NCBI GenBank assembly: GCA_002392745.1
Contig: DGHR01000005.1
Location: forward strand, 57,162 to 121,161
Length of the DNA: 64,000 nucleotides
From: Bacteroidales bacterium UBA3843
GTDB lineage: Bacteria; Bacteroidota; Bacteroidia; Bacteroidales; Paludibacteraceae
Reading direction: 5' to 3'
Under the pieces are notes generated by a model. That model was not told the origin of the DNA, searched no databases, and saw only the letters and a program-made list of their open reading frames with translations. Of this stretch, positions 1 to 8,406 are shown one piece after another (the stretch's first letter is position 1; each line of letters begins with the position of its first letter). Both the position numbers and the translations under genes were made by a program.

Positions 1-21
1 GCACAAGTCCGTTTTTTTTTG

Positions 22-29
22 TAATTTTG
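22..29 (+). promoter_or_regulatory. Bacteroidota -7 element before galK
   Basis: The octamer TAATTTTG matches the Bacteroidota -7 consensus TAnnTTTG and ends 45 bp before the galK ATG. The -33 element would fall at or beyond the left edge of the window and cannot be judged. Confidence 0.6.
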
Positions 30-74
30 CACGTTCAAAAGGAAATTTTCCAAAACAATAAGATACAGATTACT

Positions 75-1277
75 ATGACGACACAAGAGATGCAAGCAGC
101 TTTTGAGGAAGCCTATGGCCGCAAGGCAGAAAAAATATTCTTTTCTCCAGGCCGCGTAAACCTAATCGGCGAACACACAGACTATAACGGAGGATGCGTA
201 TTCCCATGCGCACTAAGCTTCGGAGCCTGGCTGTTGATTGCCAAGAACGCGGACGGAGTACTGCGTTTCCGTTCGATGAACATGGAGCAAGTATATGAAA
301 TCAAGATTGACGCAATTGCTCCTCAGCCGAACCGCGCATGGTGCAACTACGCGTTAGGATGTATAGACATCATCAAGAGACGTCATCCGGATGCCGAGTT
401 GCAGAGCGGCTACGACCTGCTCTATTACGGGAACGTACCAGCCGGTGCAGGCCTGAGCAGCAGCGCCGCCATGGAGGTGGTTACCGCCCGTGCATTTACA
501 GAAGAGATGGCGGTTTGTGACCAAGACAGTTTGCCATTCGGCTACCCGGACGAGAAAGCGTATCGCACGGAGCTGGCTCTCATCGGTCAGGCTTGCGAGC
601 ATGAGTATGCAGGTGTGATGTGCGGCATCATGGACCAATGTGCGAGTGCGCAGGGCAAGAAAGACCATGCCATCTACCTGAACTGCGACACACTGGAGTT
701 CGAGCATGTGCCAGTAAAATTAGATGGCATCAAAGTAGTAATCAGCAACACTCATAGTCCTCACCATCTGGACAGCGGCGCCTATAACGACCGCGTACGC
801 CAATGCCACACCGCCGTAGAGCAAATCAGCAAAGTCAAACCCATCAAGTTCCTTGCAGAGTTGAGCGAGGAAGACTGGAAAGAGGTAGAGAGTGCGATCA
901 CCGATCCGATAGCCAAGAAGCGTGCGCGCCACGTGGTAGGCGAAGTGGCCCGTACGGCAGCCGCAGTAGAGGCGCTGAAACGCGGTGAGATTGCGTATTT
1001 CGGCGAGCTGATGACCGCAAGCCATGTATCGCTCCGCGATGACTATGAGGTGACCGGTCCCGAACTGGATGCACTGGCAGAGGCAGCATGGCAAGTAGAT
1101 GGCGTATTGGGAAGCCGTATGACCGGTGGCGGTTTCGGCGGCTGCACCGTCAGTCTGGTAAAAGACGAGGCTATCGAGCGCTTCAAAGCCTTCGTAGGCA
1201 GCGAGTACGAGAAGAAGACAGGTCTGAAGGCGGATTTCTACGTAGCCGAGATAGGCGACGGCGTAATGCGATTGTGA
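75..1277 (+). CDS. galK: Galactokinase
   Basis: This cytoplasmic GHMP-family kinase phosphorylates galactose at C1 with ATP, the entry step of the Leloir pathway. The 400-residue product has the galactokinase signature GRVNLIGEHTDYNGG at residues 26-40, the ATP-binding loop AGLSSSAAME at about 125-134 and the C-terminal glycine-rich motif GGGFGGCTVS. The ATG at 75 is preferred to an in-frame TTG at 27, which overlaps the -7 promoter element and would add a tail not seen in the family. The length is normal. galM follows after 42 bp and a GH2 beta-galactosidase after that, so this is the first gene of a galactoside operon. A GAAAGGT heptamer array starts just after its stop codon. Confidence 0.96.
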   Translation: MTTQEMQAAFEEAYGRKAEKIFFSPGRVNLIGEHTDYNGGCVFPCALSFGAWLLIAKNADGVLRFRSMNMEQVYEIKIDAIAPQPNRAWCNYALGCIDIIKRRHPDAELQSGYDLLYYGNVPAGAGLSSSAAMEVVTARAFTEEMAVCDQDSLPFGYPDEKAYRTELALIGQACEHEYAGVMCGIMDQCASAQGKKDHAIYLNCDTLEFEHVPVKLDGIKVVISNTHSPHHLDSGAYNDRVRQCHTAVEQISKVKPIKFLAELSEEDWKEVESAITDPIAKKRARHVVGEVARTAAAVEALKRGEIAYFGELMTASHVSLRDDYEVTGPELDALAEAAWQVDGVLGSRMTGGGFGGCTVSLVKDEAIERFKAFVGSEYEKKTGLKADFYVAEIGDGVMRL

Positions 1278-1279
1278 TA

Positions 1280-1312
1280 GAAAGGTGAAAGGTGAAAGGT
1301 GAAAGGTGAAAG
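1280..1312 (+). repeat. Heptamer array GAAAGGT (four exact units) between galK and galM
   Basis: Units start at 1280, 1287, 1294 and 1301, followed by a degenerate fifth. The array begins two bases after the galK stop codon. The whole galK-galM spacer, 1278-1319, is 42 bp, exactly six times seven. A similar unit follows cysE near 52.1 kb. Confidence 0.95.
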
Positions 1313-1319
1313 AGTTAAA

Positions 1320-2339
1320 ATGCAGCAAATTAAATTCTATACGATTAAGAGCATCGGAGGGTTGAAAGCGGAGATTTCCAATTTAGGAGCGAAGCTCACC
1401 AAGCTGATGGTCGCCAATGACAAAGGGGAAGTCAAGGATGTCGTTCTCGGTTTCCGCACGGCGGAGGAATGGCGTAGCAAAGAGACTTACTTCAACGCCA
1501 TCTGCGGTCGCGTAGCCAACCGCATCAAAGACGGCAAGTTCACGCTGGACGGGAAGGCCTACCAGTTGCCCATCAACAACGGCACAAACAGCCTGCACGG
1601 AGGAGTGGAAGGTTTCAACGCCAAGATATGGGAGACAGTGGCCCAATGCCCCCATGAGATAACACTCCACTACCGCTCCAAAGACGGCGAGGAAGGCTAT
1701 CCCGGCAATGTGGATATTTATGTCACCTATACGGCAGCCAAAGACAATTGCCTGCGCATCCATTATGAGGCAAAAAGCGATGCGCCCACTATCATTGCGA
1801 TGACCAATCACGCGTATTTCAACCTGGCGGGCGAAGGCAGTGGTCCGGTACACGAGCATGTGCTGCAAGTGAACGCAGAGAACTACACTCCATTTGACGA
1901 GACAGCCTGCCCGACCGGCGAGATACTGAGTGTAGAGGGTTCACCTATGGATTTCCGTCAGCCGGTGCGTATCGGCGACCGAATTGACGACCCGTTCTTT
2001 GCTCCCGGCCGAGGCATAGACAACAACTGGTGCCTGTGCGCCGGCGACGCGCCCAAAGAACTGCGCCATGCAGCCACATTACAGGCTGATGGCCGGACGA
2101 TGGAATGCTGGACAACGATGAAGGGGCTACAGGTCTATACCGGCAACTGGGTGGAACAAAACAAAGGCAAGAGCGGTCGGATATATGACGTGCAACACGC
2201 CGTATGTCTGGAAGCCCAGAACTGGCCGGACAGCATCAACCATGCCAATTTCCCGAACATCGTATTACGCCCGGGAGAAATACTGGACGAAACAACGGAG
2301 TACAGATTTAGGGGAATAGAAGAAGCAGATAAAGCATGA
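1320..2339 (+). CDS. galM: Aldose 1-epimerase (galactose mutarotase)
   Basis: The enzyme interconverts alpha and beta anomers of galactose, supplying alpha-galactose to galactokinase after beta-galactosidase releases the beta form. The 339-residue product shows the family motifs NGTNSLHGG, TNHAYFNLAG (catalytic His near residue 164) and LEAQNWPDS (catalytic Glu near residue 298). The start is placed at the ATG at 1320; the longer reading from 1299 is a GTG inside the heptamer array and only translates repeat sequence. The gene overlaps the next by 4 bp (ATGA), which points to translational coupling with the beta-galactosidase. There is no signal peptide, so the product is cytoplasmic. Confidence 0.95.
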   Translation: MQQIKFYTIKSIGGLKAEISNLGAKLTKLMVANDKGEVKDVVLGFRTAEEWRSKETYFNAICGRVANRIKDGKFTLDGKAYQLPINNGTNSLHGGVEGFNAKIWETVAQCPHEITLHYRSKDGEEGYPGNVDIYVTYTAAKDNCLRIHYEAKSDAPTIIAMTNHAYFNLAGEGSGPVHEHVLQVNAENYTPFDETACPTGEILSVEGSPMDFRQPVRIGDRIDDPFFAPGRGIDNNWCLCAGDAPKELRHAATLQADGRTMECWTTMKGLQVYTGNWVEQNKGKSGRIYDVQHAVCLEAQNWPDSINHANFPNIVLRPGEILDETTEYRFRGIEEADKA

Positions 2340-4789
2340 TGTTCAGTATTATATTAGCAATCAGCACGTTGCTGACGAGTTGGCAGTTCCGACAAGAGCC
2401 GTCGGAACAGATGCCGGATGTAGATACCACATGGCATGAAGTGACCGTTCCCCACGACTGGGCTATCAGCGGGGCTTTTGACCGCGCGAATGACTTGCAG
2501 GAAGTAATCGTGGTGCAGAACGGCGAGAAAGAGCCGACATGGAAAACGGGCCGCAGCGGCGGTCTGCCATGGATGGGAAAGGGGCACTACAGAACGCGAG
2601 TAACGGTGAAGAAAGACAAGTTCTATACGTTGGTGTTTGACGGAGCGATGAGCCATGCCGATGTGTATGTCAACGGCGAGGAGATGGTCTATTGGCCCTA
2701 CGGGTACAACACTTTTGACTGCTATATCCTACCGCACCTGATTGAGTCATCCAGCGTCAGCGACCAGCTCTCGGAAGTGGAGATAGATGTCTTTCTGGAG
2801 AACAAACCCCAGCAAAGCCGTTGGTACCCGGGCGCAGGACTATACAGGAATGTCCATCTGGTAGAGAGTCATCCTGTGCATATTCCCACGTTTGGAATTT
2901 GCATCAGAACACCCAAAGTAAGCAACGAATTTGCACAAGTGACGATAGATGTTGAGTTGCAGAACGGCGTAGAGGAGTTCGGAGTACAGAATACAGAATA
3001 CAGAGTACGGACGGATATACTCTTCCAAGGGAAAGTTGTAGCCCAGGCAGAGGGCGAACACGGCGTAGCAGAAGTGTCGGAACCGCAGCTGTGGAGTCCC
3101 GAAGCGCCCCATCTATACGAAGCCCGCACACTCGTTCTCAAAGGCGACGAAATCATCGACCAACATACAACCCGTTTCGGTATCCGTTCGCTCAGTTACA
3201 CTCCGGAAAACGGTTTCCAACTGAACGGGAAGACCCGCAAGTTCAAGGGAGTATGTCTGCATCATGATCTGGGCCCATTGGGTGCCGCAATTCACAAGGA
3301 TGCGTTGCGTCATCAGCTGACGATGCTCAAAAAAATGGGCTGCGATGCCATCCGCACCAGTCACAACATGCCTGCGCCAGAGCTGGTGGAACTATGCGAC
3401 GAGATGGGAATGATGATGATGATTGAGCCTTTCGATGTCTGGAACCACGGCAAAACAGAGAATGATTACAGCAAAGAGTTCAACAGCTGGTGGAAACAAG
3501 ACATTACCAATATGGTGAAGCACTACCGCAACAATGCATCTGTGATGTTGTGGTCGAGCGGTAACGAGGTATGGAACCAAGTACTGCCCGACGGCATTGG
3601 CATCGTAACGGAGCTACAGGAACTATTTCACCAACTCGACCCCACCCGTCCCGTAACAAACGGAATGGACCAAGCCATGCATGTCATCCACAACGGTTTC
3701 GGCGCTGCAGTAGAGATACCCGGATTCAATTACCGCACCGGACGATACCAGGAGGCCTATGAGTATCTTCCGCAGAAAATGATTCTGGGCAGCGAAACGG
3801 CAAGTACCGTATCGTCCAGAGGCGTATACAAACTGCCGGCAGTCATCCAGCCGGATGCCAAATATGAAGACAATCAGTCTTCCGGCTACGACGTAGAATA
3901 CTGCGCATGGTCAGGGCTGCCGGAGCAGGATTTTCAGTTGCAAGACGACTATCCATGGACACTCGGCCAGTTTGTATGGACAGGTTTTGACTATTTAGGC
4001 GAGCCATCACCGTATGACACAGACGCATGGCCGAGCCACAGCAGTTATTTCGGCATTATAGACCTGGCCTCACTACCCAAAGACCGCTACTGGCTCTATC
4101 GCAGCCAATGGAACAAGGAAGACAAGACTCTCCATGTGCTACCACACTGGAACTGGGAGAAGGGAGACTGTGTCCCCGTATTCTGCTATACCAATTATCC
4201 GGAAGCAGAGTTGTTTGTAAACGGGAAGAGCTACGGAAGGCTGCGTTTTGCCAGTGCAGAAGAGGCAGAGAGGATGGCAAAAGGCGAGACCATATCCGGC
4301 ATCAGCCGCATGCCAAAAGTAGGAGAATTTGCCATACCGGAATGGGGAAGCGCCCCTCGTCCGGAATTACTACCGCGATACAGACTCATGTGGTTTGACG
4401 TACCATACAAGAAAGGAAAGATAGAGGTGGTGGCATACGACGAGAACGGCCAAAAAGCCGCCCGCGAAACCATCAAGACAGCAGGCAAGCCGCACCATCT
4501 GATTGTCGAATACGCCAACGCAGACGAGAACCCGGAAGAGCTATGCTACATCACCGTGAAAGTGGTAGACAAGAAAGGCAACCTGTGTCCGAAAGCGGAC
4601 AATCTAATCTATTATACAGGAGAAGGTTTTGTTGCTGCCGCCAATGGAGACGCTGCATGTCTGGACCGTTTTGTAGAGCCAAAGATGCATGCCTTTGCCG
4701 GACAATGCACATTCATTGTGAAGAAAGGAAGCAAAGGAACATTTCAGGCTGACGGATTAAAAAAGAAATATTCACTGCATATACGATAA
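2336..4789 (+). CDS. Beta-galactosidase, glycoside hydrolase family 2
   Basis: This 817-residue retaining GH2 hydrolase probably cleaves terminal beta-galactosides. A short hydrophobic N-terminus (MMFSIILAISTLLTSW) looks like an export signal, so the site of action is likely periplasmic. Order of parts: sugar-binding jelly roll with TWHEVTVPHDWAISG, an immunoglobulin-like domain, a TIM barrel with GVCLHHDLG and RTSHN, and C-terminal beta domains. The catalytic acid/base is Glu411 in SGNEVW and the nucleophile is Glu487 in LGSETAS. It overlaps galM by 4 bp. Oddity: residues about 216-225 are encoded by a 4 x 7 bp repeat in the immunoglobulin-like region. Substrate specificity (lactose or plant or host galactoside) cannot be read from sequence. 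Confidence 0.9.
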   Translation: MMFSIILAISTLLTSWQFRQEPSEQMPDVDTTWHEVTVPHDWAISGAFDRANDLQEVIVVQNGEKEPTWKTGRSGGLPWMGKGHYRTRVTVKKDKFYTLVFDGAMSHADVYVNGEEMVYWPYGYNTFDCYILPHLIESSSVSDQLSEVEIDVFLENKPQQSRWYPGAGLYRNVHLVESHPVHIPTFGICIRTPKVSNEFAQVTIDVELQNGVEEFGVQNTEYRVRTDILFQGKVVAQAEGEHGVAEVSEPQLWSPEAPHLYEARTLVLKGDEIIDQHTTRFGIRSLSYTPENGFQLNGKTRKFKGVCLHHDLGPLGAAIHKDALRHQLTMLKKMGCDAIRTSHNMPAPELVELCDEMGMMMMIEPFDVWNHGKTENDYSKEFNSWWKQDITNMVKHYRNNASVMLWSSGNEVWNQVLPDGIGIVTELQELFHQLDPTRPVTNGMDQAMHVIHNGFGAAVEIPGFNYRTGRYQEAYEYLPQKMILGSETASTVSSRGVYKLPAVIQPDAKYEDNQSSGYDVEYCAWSGLPEQDFQLQDDYPWTLGQFVWTGFDYLGEPSPYDTDAWPSHSSYFGIIDLASLPKDRYWLYRSQWNKEDKTLHVLPHWNWEKGDCVPVFCYTNYPEAELFVNGKSYGRLRFASAEEAERMAKGETISGISRMPKVGEFAIPEWGSAPRPELLPRYRLMWFDVPYKKGKIEVVAYDENGQKAARETIKTAGKPHHLIVEYANADENPEELCYITVKVVDKKGNLCPKADNLIYYTGEGFVAAANGDAACLDRFVEPKMHAFAGQCTFIVKKGSKGTFQADGLKKKYSLHIR
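2982..3009 (+). repeat. Heptamer array inside the beta-galactosidase gene
   Basis: Four 7-bp units in register: GAGTACA, GAATACA, GAATACA, GAGTACG. They lie inside the coding sequence and encode part of a polar loop (around VQNTEYRVR). Because seven is not a multiple of three, gain or loss of one unit would shift the frame. Confidence 0.9.
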
Positions 4790-4808
4790 GCATATCCGTA
4801 AAGAAGCC

Positions 4809-4843
4809 AAAAGCAGCTCGAGCAAAGCCCGGGCTGCTTTTTT
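4809..4843. terminator. Rho-independent terminator between convergent operons
   Basis: Arms AAAAGCAGC and GCTGCTTTT enclose a GC-rich inner segment and are followed by a T run. It lies 20 bp after the beta-galactosidase stop and just beyond the pullulanase stop on the other strand. The A-rich left arm makes it usable from both sides. Confidence 0.85.
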
Positions 4844-4856
4844 GATTTAGAGAGAA

Positions 4857-6758
4857 CTACTCTTCAGCCAAAATAGTTGCAGAATAAGGCTCTACAGCGA
4901 TATGTCCCGTCTGTATATGCCCTAAGCCCCGCGCATCCGCTTCCGCATCGTGCGCAAGCACTGTATAATCAGCTTCGGGTATGTCCGCTGTCACAATCTC
5001 CGGTGTGCCGTTGAGCAGCACCACCAGCGAGCGGGCCGTATCCAATCCCTCCAGATTCTTAATGCTATAAATTATCAATCCATCATTGTCAGAAGAAAGA
5101 AATTCCACATGGTTTTTGACCAGTTCGGCTGAGCCGAGACGGAAACCCTTGTGCGCCCGACGGATAGCAATCATCTCTTTGTAATATTTCCACAAGTCGT
5201 AGCGTTCTTTGTTCTCCCATGGAATAATATTGATGCTATCGGGGCTCTGATAACTATTATCAATACCGCGTTTCGTGCGATAGAGTTCTTCGCCTCCGTA
5301 GATAAAACTCATTCCCTGGGAAACAAGCACAGCCGTCTGCGCGAGTTTATTCATTCGGATTTGGGTATCTTCGGATTCGTCAGGCGCGCTGACAGCGATT
5401 CGGTCGCGCAGGCAGTAGTTGTCATGACAAGTAATATATGACACATGCTGCATAGGTTCACCCGCCCACTCCAGGCATGCGAGCAAACCCCGCATCACAT
5501 CTTTTGCGCCAGCCGGATTACCGGAAGCGAATCCCCGTTCATGGTCGAAAGGCGAACCGATAAGCGCATTGCGTATATCATCGCTGAACGCCCCTACCCG
5601 CGGCATGGTGTATGTAAACTGCTTCATAGCGAGAGAGTCGTAAGGATATGCGGGAGTCATTGCCGCCCATCCTTCTCCATAGGTCAGAATAGACGGGTCT
5701 ATTTCATCCAGAGCGGCACGGATTTGCCGCATCGTCTCCCGGTCGTGAATTCCCATCAAGTCGAAACGGAATCCGTCGATATGGTATTCCCGCGCCCAAT
5801 AGGAAACGGACTCCACCATAAAACGACGCATCATCTCGTGGTCAGAAGCCGTCTCATTGCCGCATCCTGAGCCATTCGCGTATGTGCCATCCGGATTGAG
5901 GCGGTAGAAATAGAGGGGCACCACTCGTCCGAGTGCACAGCCCATGGCGTCGTATGTATGATTGTAGACAACATCCATTATCACACGGATACCCGCCTTG
6001 TGCAGCGCCATAACCATCTCTTTTGTCTCCCGGATACGCGCAGCAGGGTCGTACGGGTCGGAAGAATAACCTCCTTCCGGTACATTATAATTGACCGGAT
6101 CGTAGCCCCAGTTGTAGCGATTGACAGCAAGTGCAGTTTCATCAATACTGCCATAATCGAAGAAGGGCAGAATCTGCAGATGTGTGATACCCATCTCCCG
6201 GAGATGGTCAATGCCGGAAGACAATCCATCGGGCGTACGCGTGCCTTCTTCGGTCAGCGCCAGGAACTTACCTTTCGCTGCGACACCGGAATTGGGGGAC
6301 ATCGTGAAATCGCGCAGGTGCGTTTCGTAAACCACAACATCTGTCGGGTCGGTCATTTCAGGACGAGTGTCCATGTTCCAACCGGCAGGGTCGGTTGTTT
6401 TCATATCGATGATGGCTGCACGTTGCCCGTTGACACTCACCGCTTTAGCAAAGATACCCGGGCTTTCGGGAGCCCATTCTCCGTTTTGGAAGGAGCGGAC
6501 GGTGTAAAATTTACCAAGTTGGTCTCCTTCGGCAACAGCAGTCCAGAAATTGTCAGCCCCCTTTCGCAGCATTAGCGTTTCGAAGACGTCGGTGTCGAAA
6601 GAATCATATATCCGCACCTCCATTTGCTCTGCGACATCCGACCAGAAGGCGAATTGCGTGCGGTTAGACGAATACCGGCATTCGTCTTCGAGCCGTGTGG
6701 AATGAGCGCAGGCGGTGAGTAATGCTACAGAAAGCAACATGATGAGTGTGTTTTTCAT
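4857..6758 (-). CDS. Type I pullulanase-like GH13 lipoprotein
   Basis: This debranching alpha-amylase-family enzyme hydrolyses alpha-1,6 bonds in pullulan, amylopectin or glycogen fragments. The 633-residue product has a lipoprotein signal (LLTACAHS, lipidated Cys17), an N-terminal beta-sandwich module, then the GH13 barrel: YNWGYDP (typical of type I pullulanases), DVVYNHTY, GFRFDLMG with nucleophile Asp333, TYGEGW with acid/base Glu362, and CHDN. A C-terminal beta domain follows. It is the last gene of the starch locus read from 15.9 kb, 76 bp after the terminator-separated starch-binding-like gene. The terminator in that gap may reduce its expression relative to the upstream genes. Specificity is inferred from family motifs. 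Confidence 0.9.
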   Translation of the reverse strand: MKNTLIMLLSVALLTACAHSTRLEDECRYSSNRTQFAFWSDVAEQMEVRIYDSFDTDVFETLMLRKGADNFWTAVAEGDQLGKFYTVRSFQNGEWAPESPGIFAKAVSVNGQRAAIIDMKTTDPAGWNMDTRPEMTDPTDVVVYETHLRDFTMSPNSGVAAKGKFLALTEEGTRTPDGLSSGIDHLREMGITHLQILPFFDYGSIDETALAVNRYNWGYDPVNYNVPEGGYSSDPYDPAARIRETKEMVMALHKAGIRVIMDVVYNHTYDAMGCALGRVVPLYFYRLNPDGTYANGSGCGNETASDHEMMRRFMVESVSYWAREYHIDGFRFDLMGIHDRETMRQIRAALDEIDPSILTYGEGWAAMTPAYPYDSLAMKQFTYTMPRVGAFSDDIRNALIGSPFDHERGFASGNPAGAKDVMRGLLACLEWAGEPMQHVSYITCHDNYCLRDRIAVSAPDESEDTQIRMNKLAQTAVLVSQGMSFIYGGEELYRTKRGIDNSYQSPDSINIIPWENKERYDLWKYYKEMIAIRRAHKGFRLGSAELVKNHVEFLSSDNDGLIIYSIKNLEGLDTARSLVVLLNGTPEIVTADIPEADYTVLAHDAEADARGLGHIQTGHIAVEPYSATILAEE

Positions 6759-6788
6759 ATACAGATATCAAAAGTGTTTTGAATTATT

Positions 6789-6816
6789 AAAAAAGAGGGA
6801 CCGAAGCCCCTCTTTT
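6789..6816 (-). terminator. Terminator between the starch-binding-like gene and pullulanase
   Basis: On the minus strand the arms AAAAGAGGG and CCCTCTTTT close a loop containing CTTCGG and are followed by a T run. It lies 18 bp after the stop of the 459-residue protein, and pullulanase starts 30 bp beyond. It is probably a partial terminator that grades expression along the locus. Confidence 0.8.
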
Positions 6817-6834
6817 ATGAATGGAAGTCAGCAA

Positions 6835-8214
6835 TTAGCGAACTTGTGTACCCTGAACGTTGAACATCTTGTTGTCACGAACGATGTAGAGCACGCCGTC
6901 AACCATTACTTTCTGAGCCTTCTCGGTCAGAACGATTTCCTCAATACCCTGAGTTGCCGGGGTCCAGCGGAAGGTTTCCGGATTAGAGAGGTCAATTTCA
7001 AGCGTCTTAGGAGTAACTGTAGTATTCCACAAGTTATCTACCTTTTGGTTCGCCATATCGTGCCAATCAGTTACAGTCTCGCCATCTTTCTCGAAATCTC
7101 CGTATTCCTGGATTTGTACAGCCCAAGTTGCATCAGCAGCGCGACGGAATTTGAACTCATCGGTAGCCTGCATACGAACAGTAACGGTATATTTACCATC
7201 TGTACCAAGGGTCATGATAGTACCTTTCCAGTCGTCGAACGTACCAATAATGTCCACACCCTCAGCCGGAGCACCAGCAGGAGCGGTCAGCGTAACGACA
7301 ACGTCCTCACGCTCATCGGGAGCGCAACGAGCCCAACGATACTTCTCTGCATCACGGATGTCGTACTCGATAAGAGCATCTTTACCCGTTACGAAGTTAC
7401 CACCGCCATTAATACGAGCCCACTCGTTGTCAACAAACTCCTGGAGATAAGCAGCCTCTTTCCAAGCAGCCGAGTCAACAAACTGACCATTGTCATCCAC
7501 CATACCGCTTACGATTTGATAGCCAGTACCCTCCGCAGCCTTGAAGCTGTAGTAATAATAAAGAGCCTCCGTTGTAGTTTTATTCACATCAATTTGCATT
7601 TGCTCAAAGATAGGCTTATTGTTCTCGTCGTTCCAGTTGTTGAAATCACCGATGATGAACGGTACGGTATAAGCATCGCAACCCGTTGCATTGCTGATAA
7701 CAGCCACAGTGTAGTTGTGGAAAACAGCGGTGCAAGGATTTTGTTTCCATGCGTCAACGGTATAAACGTTCGGAGCATCTGTACCATAGTTAACCAGGTC
7801 AATTTCTCCTTCATAACCACTTACTACGGTTACTCCACCACGAATCACAGTAGCAGCACCTACCTGATAATTCCAGCTAAAATTACCCATTGCATCTTTC
7901 ATAATAGGTTTAGCCTGAATACCTTTAGTTGCATCGGGAGTCTCTTCGGGAACAAATGATGCCACATACCATCCGTCGTAGCCTTGAACCGGTGCAAAAT
8001 CCTTGCATTTTGCCAAATCGGTGGCCCATCCATTGAAAGAACCTGTAAGAACGATGTCGTAGCAAGCCATGTTACCAGGTACATAAATACATACGCATAC
8101 CTCACCTGACTCATAATAATTAGCCAAAACTGCATCCGATGGAACTTCTTCCTTCGAAGCAAAAGCGCATACGCTAATCAGCGCAGCAGCCAAAAAAGCA
8201 TAAATCTTTTTCAT
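6835..8214 (-). CDS. Secreted starch-binding-like protein with CBM/E-set type repeats
   Basis: The 459-residue product has a type I signal peptide (MKKIYAFLAAALISVCAFAS). It carries three beta-sandwich segments with the GSFNGW, GDFNNW and GTFDDW motif seen in AMPK/CBM48- and CBM20-like glycan-binding domains. It sits directly after SusD, the place occupied by SusE or SusF in the Bacteroides starch system, and probably holds glucan at the cell surface. Unlike SusE/F it has no lipobox. Its C-terminus, DGVLYIVRDNKMFNVQGTQV, resembles sorting-type C-terminal modules of Bacteroidales secreted proteins, so anchoring may use another route. The role is inferred from motifs and neighbours; the ligand is not shown. 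Confidence 0.75.
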   Translation of the reverse strand: MKKIYAFLAAALISVCAFASKEEVPSDAVLANYYESGEVCVCIYVPGNMACYDIVLTGSFNGWATDLAKCKDFAPVQGYDGWYVASFVPEETPDATKGIQAKPIMKDAMGNFSWNYQVGAATVIRGGVTVVSGYEGEIDLVNYGTDAPNVYTVDAWKQNPCTAVFHNYTVAVISNATGCDAYTVPFIIGDFNNWNDENNKPIFEQMQIDVNKTTTEALYYYYSFKAAEGTGYQIVSGMVDDNGQFVDSAAWKEAAYLQEFVDNEWARINGGGNFVTGKDALIEYDIRDAEKYRWARCAPDEREDVVVTLTAPAGAPAEGVDIIGTFDDWKGTIMTLGTDGKYTVTVRMQATDEFKFRRAADATWAVQIQEYGDFEKDGETVTDWHDMANQKVDNLWNTTVTPKTLEIDLSNPETFRWTPATQGIEEIVLTEKAQKVMVDGVLYIVRDNKMFNVQGTQVR

Positions 8215-8247
8215 AATTTAAAAAATTAAATAATTAATTTTTAAATC

Positions 8248-8310
8248 ATGGAGTTCCGGCTTCGTCGAGTTGCGTAAGCGAGCTTACACTCGATTAGCGC
8301 GAAACTTCAT
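8248..8310 (-). promoter_or_regulatory. Long imperfect hairpin between SusD and the starch-binding-like gene
   Basis: Outer arms ATGGAGTT and AACTTCAT, middle arms TCGAGT and ACTCGA, and a perfect inner hairpin GTAAGC-GA-GCTTAC are nested over 63 bp. No T run follows. Such a structure at the 3' end of susCD could stabilise the upstream mRNA or partly terminate transcription. Confidence 0.55.
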
Positions 8311-8350
8311 AATTGATAAATTTTAGTTAATAATGTTGATTAATTTATTT

Positions 8351-8388
8351 TCGATAAATCGATAAGTCGATAATTCGATATGTCGATA
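8351..8388 (-). repeat. Octamer array (TCGATA every 8 bp) after SusD
   Basis: TCGATA occurs at 8351, 8359, 8367, 8375 and 8383, exactly 8 bp apart, with two variable bases between. Read on the minus strand, the octamer register can be followed back to the SusD stop codon at 8407-8409. Confidence 0.95.
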
Positions 8389-8406
8389 TTTATCTTCTAT
8401 GTATAA

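Noticed and set aside
6715..7959. Plus-strand reading frame of 414 codons opposite the starch-binding-like gene
   Set aside because: Antisense to a gene with a signal peptide and CBM-like motifs; the frame crosses that gene's terminator and the pullulanase start.
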